Source: Mageeibacillus sp. UBA3781
GTDB lineage: Bacteria; Bacillota; Clostridia; Saccharofermentanales; Saccharofermentanaceae
Assembly: GCA_002368805.1 (NCBI GenBank)
Contig: DFFH01000139.1
Location: 1-64,000, forward strand
DNA: 64,000 nucleotides
Direction: 5' to 3'
Shown one piece after another: positions 43,704-51,973 of the stretch (positions are counted from its first letter, which is position 1; every line of letters starts with the position of its first letter). The position numbers and the translations under genes are program-made. The notes beneath the pieces were generated by a model. It did not search any database. It had not been told where the DNA came from and saw only the letters and a program-made list of their open reading frames with translations.

Positions 43704-45189
43704 CGATAAAACTCTCCAATTCTCCTTCTACGGAATACGGCTTCGCACGGGTGATCCGCACATTCGCCAGCAATCCTTCAAAGCTGTCTGCATCAAAATC
43801 AGATGCAGAACTGTCGATTTTCTTTCCTTTATATTCAATTCCGTCAGGGATCCTGAAATTCACAAGCCGGTTGGAATTGGTCCTTCCGGTCAGGACATCC
43901 GGTGCTGTCGCACTCTTCCCTTCAATCAGGATCTCCTCGGTCTTTCCGACAACGGATTCATTGGAAGCAAAGGTCAGTGCATTCTGAAGTTCCAGAAGAC
44001 GTCCGAATCTCTCGGTGACGACATCCTGCGGGATCTGGTCCGGATAGTCCGCCGCTTTTGTTCCCGGTCTTCTGGAGTACTGGAATGTAAAAGCACTATC
44101 AAATCGGACCTTTTCGATCACATCGAGTGTTTCCTGGAAATCCTCCTCGGTCTCTCCGGGGAATCCGACAATGATATCAGTCGTGACCGTAGCATCCGGA
44201 AGTTCCTGCCGGAAAAGCATCGCCGTCTTCAGATACTGTTCCTGGTCGTAATGACGGTTCATCCTCTTTAGAACTTTACTTGAGCCGGACTGCATCGGAA
44301 GATGCAGATGACGCTCGATGTTCGGGTATTTCTTCATCGTATAGATGACTTCCTCGGAGATATCCTTCGGATGGGATGTCATGAAGCGGATACGGGAAAA
44401 GCCCGGGATCTTTGCTGCTTCTTCCAGAAGTTTCGCAAAAGAGATCTCACCTTCCTTATCCTTACCATATGAATTAACATTCTGTCCCAAAAGCATGACT
44501 TCTTTATACCCGGAAGCAGCCAGGTCACGGAGCTGGGCAAGGATCTGTTCCGAGGAACGGGAGCGCTCGCGGCCTCGTGTATATGGGACGACGCAGTATG
44601 TGCAGAAATTATTGCATCCGTACATGATCGGAACCAGTGCTCGGAACTTTCTCTTATGGAATACGGGAATATCGTTATCATCCACCAGATAGTCTTCTTC
44701 AGATACGGAGAAGATACGTTTTCTCTGGTTAAGTTTATCTGCCAGGATCTTCGGAAGTATATGGATATCCGACGGTCCGAAACATGCGTCCACATAAGGG
44801 AAACTCTTTTTGATCCGGTCGATATTCTCCTGCTGTTTCATCATGCAGCCGCATACGGCAATGAACATATTCCGGTTCTCTTTCTTTTTCGACTTATATG
44901 CGCCGAGATTGCCGAAGAGACGGATATCTGCATTTTCACGAATCGTACATGTATTAAAGATCAGGAAATCAGGAGTTTCTTCCACTTTTGCCTCTATTAG
45001 TCCGATTCTCCGGAAAATACCCTCGATCTTCTCGCTGTCTGACTCATTCAGCTGACAGCCGTAGGTTTTGACAAGATATGTCAGCGGACGCCCGCGATCG
45101 ATCCCGATCTCGGAAATATGCTTTTTAAGCATAGGGATGAGAGAGTTATAGCGCGATAACTCATCTTGCGATACAATAACAGTTGACAC
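43690..45189 (-). CDS. miaB: tRNA-2-methylthio-N6-dimethylallyladenosine synthase
   Basis: Radical-SAM methylthiotransferase modifying A37 of tRNA after MiaA. The start is GTG at 45189 with GAGG 9 bases upstream; 499 residues result, longer at the N-terminus than in E. coli. The MTTase domain has YGCQLNESDSEKI and two further Cys (NTCTIREN, CGCMMKQ). The radical-SAM cluster is CNNFCTYC (about 191-198) followed by VVPYTRGRE. A C-terminal TRAM domain includes VLTGRTNSNRLVNF. It heads the mut operon. Confidence 0.95.
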   Translation of the reverse strand: MSTVIVSQDELSRYNSLIPMLKKHISEIGIDRGRPLTYLVKTYGCQLNESDSEKIEGIFRRIGLIEAKVEETPDFLIFNTCTIRENADIRLFGNLGAYKSKKKENRNMFIAVCGCMMKQQENIDRIKKSFPYVDACFGPSDIHILPKILADKLNQRKRIFSVSEEDYLVDDNDIPVFHKRKFRALVPIMYGCNNFCTYCVVPYTRGRERSRSSEQILAQLRDLAASGYKEVMLLGQNVNSYGKDKEGEISFAKLLEEAAKIPGFSRIRFMTSHPKDISEEVIYTMKKYPNIERHLHLPMQSGSSKVLKRMNRHYDQEQYLKTAMLFRQELPDATVTTDIIVGFPGETEEDFQETLDVIEKVRFDSAFTFQYSRRPGTKAADYPDQIPQDVVTERFGRLLELQNALTFASNESVVGKTEEILIEGKSATAPDVLTGRTNSNRLVNFRIPDGIEYKGKKIDSSASDFDADSFEGLLANVRITRAKPYSVEGELESFIDESR

Positions 45190-45311
45190 GTAAATGACCT
45201 CGATTTCTATTTCGATTTATTTCGTTGTTTTTGACTCTTTAATGATACATGAACAAACGGATTTTGTGAACGATATCGGGAAGATTTTTTTATGTTAAGG
45301 AGAGTGGATCC

Positions 45312-46733
45312 ATGCGGAAAAAGAAGCTTACGGGACGGGTATTATCATTATTCCTCTCGTTCATTTTTCTCATTTCTTCGATCTCCTCTTCTCTTCTTGC
45401 GGATAACGGCACTTCCTCTTCGGAAACCGGAAATGATCCGGCTCTTTCCAATCCTGTTGAGGACCTTTTAGACTCTGATCCTTCTGATCTTCCGATCGTC
45501 GGAGCCGACTCGTATCTCATCTACGATGCATCTTCGGATACGAAACTTATCGGATATCAGTACAACAATTTGCGTGCCCCTGCTGCCATCACACAGATCA
45601 TGACGGTTCTTCTCGCATTGGAAGAACTGGAGATGGAGGACACGATCACGATCACCAAGGAGATGTATGAAACGATCCCGGATGATTATGTGCGTATCGG
45701 CTTTACCGAGGGTGAGATCGTCACCGTCGAGCAGTGCATATATGCCTGTCTTCTCAAATCCGCCAATGATGCCTGCATGGCCTTGGCAATAAAGATAAGC
45801 GGCAGTGAAAGTGCTTTTGTAGAAAAAATGAATGAACGGGCCACCGGTCTCGGCTGTTCCTCCACGCGTTTCACAAATTCTTACGGACGGTCGGACAGCG
45901 ATCACAAAACAACATGTCTGGATATGTCCCTGATACTTAAAGAAGCACTGCGGCATCCTGATTTCCGCAAGATCGCCACATCCTCTTCTTATACGATCGA
46001 ACCGACAAACACATATAATGACAAGCGTATTCTGAATAATGCGAACCGCTTTATTTCCACACCTGCTACCGCCTATGAGTACTATATCGGCGGCAAGACC
46101 GGCTTTTCCGCGGAATCTTCCTATACGATCATAGCCGGGGTCGAGAAAGACGGAAGAACTCTGATCGGCATTCTCCTTGGTGCCGGAGATGCGGAAAAGA
46201 GATACCAGACACTGATCGATCTATTCGAGTACTGCTTTACAAACTATACCACGACGATGATCGATACGACCGAGATGACAAGTGTTGTTTCCGGAACGCG
46301 TACACAGATCGAACAGGCGATCGTTGATACGCCTCTTAAGATCACCAACACGGATCTTCGTCTTCTCGAGTGTTATTCGATCCAGACATCTCTTGCCAAT
46401 GGAGGATATAGTAACGAACTGGATCTTTCCTCCATGGTGATCGATCCGACCGCGGATGAACAGGTCTTTTCTCTTCCGATCTACCGCCGCTTCTCGAATA
46501 ACGAAGCCTATTGTATCGGGTATTATACGGTAACTATTGCCGACCCGGACAAGGTGACAGAATCCACGGTGGTTTCCGAACTCAGTGGCAAAAAGAGTCT
46601 GAAAGAAAAGATCGTCCCCATTATTGTGGGAACGATCCTGTTTCTATGTCTAATAATTTCATGTCTTTTCCTGATCAAGATGATCAAAAGAAGAAAGTTT
46701 AATAAAAACCACAGAAATCCGACGATCCTGTGA
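45312..46733 (+). CDS. D-alanyl-D-alanine carboxypeptidase-like protein lacking catalytic Ser and Lys
   Basis: Peptidase S11/DacF-like protein of 473 residues with an N-terminal signal segment, one C-terminal membrane anchor (about 436-458) and a basic tail. The fold motifs SAN (in LLKSANDACM) and KTG (in GGKTGFSAES) are intact. The nucleophile motif that should read A-S-x-T-K reads PAAITQIMT, so Ser is Ala (GCC) and Lys is Gln (CAG). The flanking RAP..IMT alignment is unambiguous. It is therefore probably a pseudoenzyme that binds, but does not cut, D-Ala-D-Ala. AAGGAGA precedes the start; it is divergent from miaB. Confidence 0.9.
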   Translation: MRKKKLTGRVLSLFLSFIFLISSISSSLLADNGTSSSETGNDPALSNPVEDLLDSDPSDLPIVGADSYLIYDASSDTKLIGYQYNNLRAPAAITQIMTVLLALEELEMEDTITITKEMYETIPDDYVRIGFTEGEIVTVEQCIYACLLKSANDACMALAIKISGSESAFVEKMNERATGLGCSSTRFTNSYGRSDSDHKTTCLDMSLILKEALRHPDFRKIATSSSYTIEPTNTYNDKRILNNANRFISTPATAYEYYIGGKTGFSAESSYTIIAGVEKDGRTLIGILLGAGDAEKRYQTLIDLFEYCFTNYTTTMIDTTEMTSVVSGTRTQIEQAIVDTPLKITNTDLRLLECYSIQTSLANGGYSNELDLSSMVIDPTADEQVFSLPIYRRFSNNEAYCIGYYTVTIADPDKVTESTVVSELSGKKSLKEKIVPIIVGTILFLCLIISCLFLIKMIKRRKFNKNHRNPTIL

Positions 46734-46734
46734 C

Positions 46735-48090
46735 TTATTTTCCTGCTACGGAAACATCCGGTATCAGAAGGCTTGGAGACTGGATATGTGATGCTTCCGG
46801 AGAGAAGTACTCAACATCATCAGCAAGTTCTTCCACTTTCATCAGCACATCAAAGAAATTATCCGCAATCGTGATCTGATTTACAGGCTCGGCGATTTTA
46901 CCGTCACGGATAACGAATCCTTCCGACATCAGAGAGAAATCACCGGAAATCCCGTTGATCCCGGCATGAAGTCCATAAACCGCGGTAATGTAAATACCGT
47001 TTTCCATCTTCTTAAACAGCTCTTCCAGTGTGAGATCACCGGTTTCAAAATGGAAATTCGCAGGCGAGATACCAAGGCCGTTTTTCCCGCCTCTGGAAGC
47101 ATTTCCCGTACTCTCCACACCATCCGCGAGTGCAGTCTTGCGGTTATGAAGCGCCGAGCGGAAAATACCTTTATCGATCAGGACTGTCTTCTTCGTAATA
47201 ACGCCTTCCGAATCAAAAGGACAGCACAGACGACTTCCCTCGATCATGCCTTCATCGATCAAGGTGATCTTTTCGTTTGCAATACGCTCACCGATTTTTC
47301 CGACAAGACGTGAAAGTCCCTTCTGGATCGCTTCGGCGTTAAAAGCACCCGAGAATGCAGCAAGAATACTCTTTGCGGCAAACCGGTCGAGAACGATCGG
47401 TGTCTTCAGAGAATCCACAGGAGCAGCGCCAAGTTTCGCAATGACATGTTCACCAACATATTCGGCGCATTTTTTTGCATCAAATTCGGATCTTTCGCCA
47501 TAAGACCAGGATTTTCCATATGTCTGAACATCCTCACCGTCTTTCGCACGGCATCCGAGATATACAGCGAAATCATTGGTTTGAGTTTCGCAGATCATTC
47601 CTTTCGTATTCTGAAGATAGGAAATCGTGCTGGAATAGATGGCATTTGAGTCATCCACTGCCTCGATGCGGGAATCGTATCCCAGAAGTTCTTTTTCCAT
47701 AGAAAGAGCGGCGTCCGCAAGTGTCTGATAGTCGATCTTCGCAAGATCTTCGGAATAACCGTTAAACTCGGGATACTCCTTCTCCCCTTCAAAAACTGTG
47801 ATCTCTTCTTTGACTTCCAGAACGCGGCAATTGTCTTTTGCCTGATTTATCAGGAACGGGATCATATCGGGCTGAATATCTTCCGTATCGGCACTTCCCA
47901 TCTGTCCGTTAAATAGACCACGGAAAGAGATTCCGGATGAATCCGAATTTTCAAACTCGATGATCTTACCCTCTCTTGCGGAAACCGACATGGAGTTATC
48001 GGAACCATAGTACACTTCCGCCTCGGAGAAGCCTTCCTTCAAAGCCTGTTTAAGTAATTCATCAATATATTCACGAATCTTATTGTCCAT
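46735..48090 (-). CDS. pmbA: TldD/PmbA-family protease subunit, PmbA (TldE) type
   Basis: Non-catalytic-type partner of the TldD/TldE metalloprotease, known in E. coli for microcin B17 maturation and CcdA degradation. The 451 residues show the family N-terminus (EAEVYYGSDNSMSVSAREGK), PIVLDRFAAKSILAAF, and the C-terminal GISPANFHF, GINGISGDFSL and EGFVIRDGKIAEPV. It lacks HExxxH. It lies 36 bases downstream of tldD, so the two likely form a heterodimer. No RiPP precursor is evident in the window. Confidence 0.9.
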   Translation of the reverse strand: MDNKIREYIDELLKQALKEGFSEAEVYYGSDNSMSVSAREGKIIEFENSDSSGISFRGLFNGQMGSADTEDIQPDMIPFLINQAKDNCRVLEVKEEITVFEGEKEYPEFNGYSEDLAKIDYQTLADAALSMEKELLGYDSRIEAVDDSNAIYSSTISYLQNTKGMICETQTNDFAVYLGCRAKDGEDVQTYGKSWSYGERSEFDAKKCAEYVGEHVIAKLGAAPVDSLKTPIVLDRFAAKSILAAFSGAFNAEAIQKGLSRLVGKIGERIANEKITLIDEGMIEGSRLCCPFDSEGVITKKTVLIDKGIFRSALHNRKTALADGVESTGNASRGGKNGLGISPANFHFETGDLTLEELFKKMENGIYITAVYGLHAGINGISGDFSLMSEGFVIRDGKIAEPVNQITIADNFFDVLMKVEELADDVEYFSPEASHIQSPSLLIPDVSVAGK

Positions 48091-48126
48091 TTTCTGCTCA
48101 CCTGTACGATATCATTTGATTTATTA

Positions 48127-49512
48127 TCACGCCTGACCGCCGACAGTGATCTCGGATACACGGATCGTCGGCTGACCGACATCGACCGGGATATTGCCGC
48201 TGACAGATCCGCATACGCCCTGCGCGAGCTTAAGGTCATTTCCGACACGATCGATATTAAGGAGAACTTCGTTTCCTTTTCCGATCAGGGCAGCGCCTTT
48301 AACAGCCTCACAGACCTTTCCGTTTCTGATCATGTATGCTTCATTTACCGCGAAATTGAATTCTCCGGTGGAGGTATCCACAGATCCTCCGCCCATGCTG
48401 GCTGCATAGATGCCGTATTCTGTATCGGCGATGATATCTTCCGGTTTGCTTTCGCCGTTGGCGATGAAAGTATTCGACATACGGGATGTCGGCGCATATG
48501 CATAATTCTGGCGGCGCGAGCATCCGGTGGAAGGTTCATTCATCCTTCTGCTTCCGATCTTATCGATCAGGTAACTATTCAGGATACCGTCTTTAATAAG
48601 AAGGTTCGTGGTCGAAGGTGTACCCTCATCATCGACTTCATAACTGCCCCATTCATTGGCGATCTTTGCATCATCATAGGCGGATACGATAGAGCTTGCG
48701 ATCTTCTGACCTTTTTTCCCTGTGAAATAGGATGACTTAATGCCAACGGCTGTTGCTTCCAGAGCATGTCCGCACGCTTCATGGAAAATAACTCCGCCGA
48801 AACCGTTGCCAATGACGACCGGCATCTTTCCGGAGGGGCATGGTTTGGCATCGATCATGGTCACTGCGGTCTTAGCGGCTTTTGCAGCAAGTTCATCAAG
48901 GTCGAGTCTTTCGAAAAACTCATAACCTTCGCCGCTTCCCGGTGCAAAATAGCCCTGCTGTTTGTCGTCGTTTGAACTTGCGATCGCCGTGATAGCAACT
49001 CTCGTGCGGCAACGGTGATCTTTTACATAAAGCCCGTCAGAATTTGCGATCCATACGTCTCTTTCGACATCTGAAGAAGACGCGGAAGTCTGAGTGATCA
49101 GATCGGAATATCCCGTCGCAGTCTCGCCTGCTTTTCTCAGTTTATAAACCTTGTCGGCTTTGGAAACTGAAGTCGGTGAAATCTCAAACTTCTGGGAAAA
49201 ATACTCGATTTCCGGAGTTAAATAGATCGTCTTGTTATTGGGAGCATCCGTGAGCGAGGCAGACGCATTTTTTGCCATCTGTATTAGTTTTTCCTCGTGA
49301 TAAATATCGTTGGAATAAACATATACGCACTTGTCGCCTTCGAGTATGCGGATACCGATTCCCATATCCATACTCGCACCGGCACCTTCCACGACTCCGT
49401 TAAGAAGCGAAACAGAAGATATTTTACTGCGCTCGATATAGACCTCTGAAAAATCTCCTCCTTTAGACAACGCAGCGGATAGGATCCTTTCGATACTTGT
49501 TTTGCTTAGCAT
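48127..49512 (-). CDS. tldD: Metalloprotease TldD
   Basis: Zinc protease subunit that forms the TldD-TldE tunnel-like heterodimer and degrades unfolded peptides. In the 461 residues, the zinc motif HEACGHALEA (about 240-249) gives HExxxH, preceded by GNGFGGVIF. C-terminal family motifs include DDEGTPSTTNLLI, MSNTFIANGESKPE and GGSVDTSTGEFNF. TAGGAGG lies 11 bases before the ATG. It is followed by pmbA on the same strand and preceded by the acyl-CoA ligase gene. Confidence 0.94.
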   Translation of the reverse strand: MLSKTSIERILSAALSKGGDFSEVYIERSKISSVSLLNGVVEGAGASMDMGIGIRILEGDKCVYVYSNDIYHEEKLIQMAKNASASLTDAPNNKTIYLTPEIEYFSQKFEISPTSVSKADKVYKLRKAGETATGYSDLITQTSASSSDVERDVWIANSDGLYVKDHRCRTRVAITAIASSNDDKQQGYFAPGSGEGYEFFERLDLDELAAKAAKTAVTMIDAKPCPSGKMPVVIGNGFGGVIFHEACGHALEATAVGIKSSYFTGKKGQKIASSIVSAYDDAKIANEWGSYEVDDEGTPSTTNLLIKDGILNSYLIDKIGSRRMNEPSTGCSRRQNYAYAPTSRMSNTFIANGESKPEDIIADTEYGIYAASMGGGSVDTSTGEFNFAVNEAYMIRNGKVCEAVKGAALIGKGNEVLLNIDRVGNDLKLAQGVCGSVSGNIPVDVGQPTIRVSEITVGGQA

Positions 49513-49540
49513 TCAGAAAATGCCTCCTACTAATATGTGA

Positions 49541-51244
49541 TTACTTTTTGTACTGTCTTCTTATCTTTTTACTTGTTGTCTTATCAAACTCGGTATCACG
49601 GCGAACAACACGCTTGATATGCTTATAGTTCACCAGGTTCTTATTTACCTTTGACACTTCTTCCTCAAGAAGGGTCTGGATCGCATCATCGTCCGGATTG
49701 TCGCCAAGCTGTTTCTTAACTTCATCCATACAGGGGAAAATCGTGGCAGTGATGATCACATCATCATTTTCTTCTTCTCCGGATACGAGACACTCCTCAA
49801 TATAGTCCGAAGAGCAGAGCATCGTCTCGATCTCTTCCGGGAAAACATTCTTTCCGTTCTTGGCGATGATGACATTTTTCTTTCTTCCGGTGATGATACA
49901 GAATCCGTCCTTATCGATAAAACCGAGATCGCCGGTATGATAATAACCGTTCTCATCGAGGGCTTCCCTGGTTGCTTCCTCGTTCTTATAGTAGCCCAGC
50001 ATGACATTATCGCCTTTTGCGATAAATTCACCGATACCGTTCTCATCTTTGTCGATGACCTGAACATCCACATCCGGAAGCGGCAGGCCCGCAGCACGGT
50101 TGTTATAGTCACAGTCACGATTAAGTGCCAGGATCGGAGCACACTCTGTAAGACCATATCCCTGGATACATCCGAATCCCATATCCTGCATATCCTGCAT
50201 GATCTGAGGATCGATCGCGGCACCGCCGCAGATGATCAATCGCAGATTCCCGCCAAAGGTCTCGTGGACCTGCTTAAAGAGCTTTTTGCGCTTATCGATA
50301 CCGAAGAAAAGAAGGAATTTGCAGAGCTTTCTGCCAAACTCGAATTTTCTGGCCATCTTCTTTGTCGCTTTTGCTTTGGACATGATGCTTTTATGGAACT
50401 TTTCGAGCATCAGCGGAACGACAAGGATAATGGAGACCTTGGACTGCTGCATATTCGGGACGATATAACGGAGACCTTCACATATAGCGATATGGGAGCC
50501 GCGGTATACCTGACAAAGGAATCCGCAGGTGCATTCATAAGTGTGATGCAAAGGAAGCACCGAAAGGAACATGTCATTCTGATCGATATAGCACATCGAA
50601 CACATGCCCTCGAGGTTTTTGCAGATATTCTTTTGAGAAAGCATTACCGCCTTACTCTGAGCAGTAGTTCCACTCGTAAAAAGCAGGACAGTCATTGCTT
50701 CCCTGTCAAGCGGTGCATCGAGGAAAAGACGGTCTCCGGAATCCAGAAGTTCCTGGCCCTTGTTCAGGACGTCATAGAAATACTCGACACCTTCTTTGTC
50801 CGTTTTATCCATGCAGATATAATCTTTCACACCCGGGATCTGATCCTTGATCTCATCAAGGACTTTCTGCTTGGAGGAGGAATATATAATACAGTTTACT
50901 TCCGCACGGTTCAGGCAGCTGGCCACCTCATCCGGCGGTAATTCCTTATCGAGCGGAACGACAATGCCGGTACCATTAGTAGTTGCCAGATAGGAGATAT
51001 ACCACTCATATCTTGTCTCCGCCAAAATAGCAACACGGGATCCGAGACCGCATAGATGCGAAAGTCCTGTTCCCATCGCCTGAACAGCCGTATTATACTC
51101 GTTAAAGGTATGGTATTCGTAGTCACCGCCTCTAACTTTTTTGTAATAAAACAGAGGAAGATCTCCATACAGCTCAGTACTCTGCTTGAGCATATCACGG
51201 AGATCTTCTATATGGCGCACATCATATAGTGGAATATTCTTCAT
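49541..51244 (-). CDS. AMP-dependent acyl-CoA synthetase/ligase
   Basis: ANL-superfamily enzyme of 567 residues, most like long-chain fatty-acid-CoA ligases. Visible motifs are the phosphate loop LLFTSGTTAQSKAVMLSQ, LPLHHTYECTCG, GGAAIDPQI, the A5 motif GYGLTECAPIL, YHTGDLGFIDKDGF and the C-terminal catalytic Lys region NYKHIKRVVRRDTEFDKTTSKK. It may activate exogenous fatty acids; the exact chain length is unknown. A promoter flanked by a palindrome precedes it, and tldD follows 28 bases downstream. Confidence 0.87.
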   Translation of the reverse strand: MKNIPLYDVRHIEDLRDMLKQSTELYGDLPLFYYKKVRGGDYEYHTFNEYNTAVQAMGTGLSHLCGLGSRVAILAETRYEWYISYLATTNGTGIVVPLDKELPPDEVASCLNRAEVNCIIYSSSKQKVLDEIKDQIPGVKDYICMDKTDKEGVEYFYDVLNKGQELLDSGDRLFLDAPLDREAMTVLLFTSGTTAQSKAVMLSQKNICKNLEGMCSMCYIDQNDMFLSVLPLHHTYECTCGFLCQVYRGSHIAICEGLRYIVPNMQQSKVSIILVVPLMLEKFHKSIMSKAKATKKMARKFEFGRKLCKFLLFFGIDKRKKLFKQVHETFGGNLRLIICGGAAIDPQIMQDMQDMGFGCIQGYGLTECAPILALNRDCDYNNRAAGLPLPDVDVQVIDKDENGIGEFIAKGDNVMLGYYKNEEATREALDENGYYHTGDLGFIDKDGFCIITGRKKNVIIAKNGKNVFPEEIETMLCSSDYIEECLVSGEEENDDVIITATIFPCMDEVKKQLGDNPDDDAIQTLLEEEVSKVNKNLVNYKHIKRVVRRDTEFDKTTSKKIRRQYKK

Positions 51245-51298
51245 AAAAGCGATCCTCGCGTTTCCTGAAATATTGGCAAAACTCTTTGATTTACCAAC

Positions 51299-51334
51299 AA
51301 TTCAAGTATATCGAATTGTGCTTTTTTATACAAG
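51299..51334 (-). promoter_or_regulatory. Promoter of the acyl-CoA ligase gene with flanking inverted repeat
   Basis: Read leftward, TTGTAT (51334-51329) and TATACT (51311-51306) are 17 bases apart. CAATTC (51299-51304) and GAATTG (51314-51319) form an inverted repeat that brackets the -10, a good site for a repressor, perhaps one sensing fatty acids. Confidence 0.55.
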
Positions 51335-51393
51335 GATTAAAGAAGAAATCCCGATCGGTGCAACACTTGTTACATCTATTTGTGAGGGTAATG

Positions 51394-51969
51394 CTAAAGC
51401 TTTTTCGGTATCTGATATTTTCGAAGTGCCGCGCGGCATTTCTTATAGTCCGGGCAATATCTGGAGACCTGTGCCCAGAATGCAGGCGAATGATTCATCT
51501 GATAAAGATGAGAAAGCTCGTGGATCAGAACATAGTCAAACAGCTCCGTTTCGACATCGAGCAGATAGACATTCAGGGATATGTTTCCATTTGCAGAACA
51601 AGAGCCCCATCGGGATGTCATATTCCGCACCGAGATCCGGACCGGCTTTTTCCCGTCATATACTGCCAGAAAAGCACTTGCCCTGGCTTTTATGATCCTT
51701 GCTTTCCGCTTCTGCTCCACGGCATCGATATAGGGAAGTTTGATCCGATCAGCAAGTTTTGCCTGATGCTTGATGATCCACTCGTGATTCGATTCGACAA
51801 ACTTGTCGATGTCCTTTAGTGACATATATTTCGGCGCAAAAGCACACACCCGTCCATCGTCATCCAGTGCGATCTTGAGTCTGCGGCGTTTGCCGTAGGT
51901 GATCAGAACCGGAAGGCGATGAACAGACGTGATGTATTCTCTGGTAGTGCTTTTCGGAGAAGATGGCAC
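51394..51969 (-). CDS. YgjP/DUF45-type zinc metalloprotease-like protein
   Basis: M48-like (YgjP, WLM-related) metal-dependent hydrolase. The C-terminal HELSHLYQMNHSPAFW contains HExxH and the NHS-FW signature, and RWGSCSANGNISLN precedes it. I chose the GTG at 51969, with AGGAAG 10 bases upstream, giving 191 residues. The longer frame from a TTG at 52041 would run 68 bases into pyrE. It begins 4 bases after the pyrE stop, so it rides at the end of the pyr operon. Its substrate is unknown. Confidence 0.83.
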   Translation of the reverse strand: MPSSPKSTTREYITSVHRLPVLITYGKRRRLKIALDDDGRVCAFAPKYMSLKDIDKFVESNHEWIIKHQAKLADRIKLPYIDAVEQKRKARIIKARASAFLAVYDGKKPVRISVRNMTSRWGSCSANGNISLNVYLLDVETELFDYVLIHELSHLYQMNHSPAFWAQVSRYCPDYKKCRAALRKYQIPKKL

Positions 51970-51973
51970 AGGA

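Larger units (their letters stand above)
1302..51954. repeat. Dispersed 9-mer AGTGCTTTT / AAAAGCACT, 20 copies
   Basis: Counted by eye. AGTGCTTTT on + starts at 1302, 3920, 9674, 13222, 18921, 26605, 26990, 30133, 34288, 45810 and 51946. AAAAGCACT on + starts at 2787, 20351, 23834, 26470, 28786, 30156, 31648, 44089 and 51670. Eleven further sites match only the first eight bases. Flanking bases are not conserved. Random expectation is about 0.5 for the 9-mer on both strands. Confidence 0.8.

Noticed and set aside
46735..49512. TldD/PmbA as part of a RiPP (microcin-like) cluster
   Set aside because: No precursor-like small ORF, YcaO, or exporter gene is adjacent. The pair is widespread without RiPPs.
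1302..51954. Explaining AAAAGCACT by codon preference alone
   Set aside because: The 9-mer occurs in different codon frames, in both orientations and in non-coding DNA.
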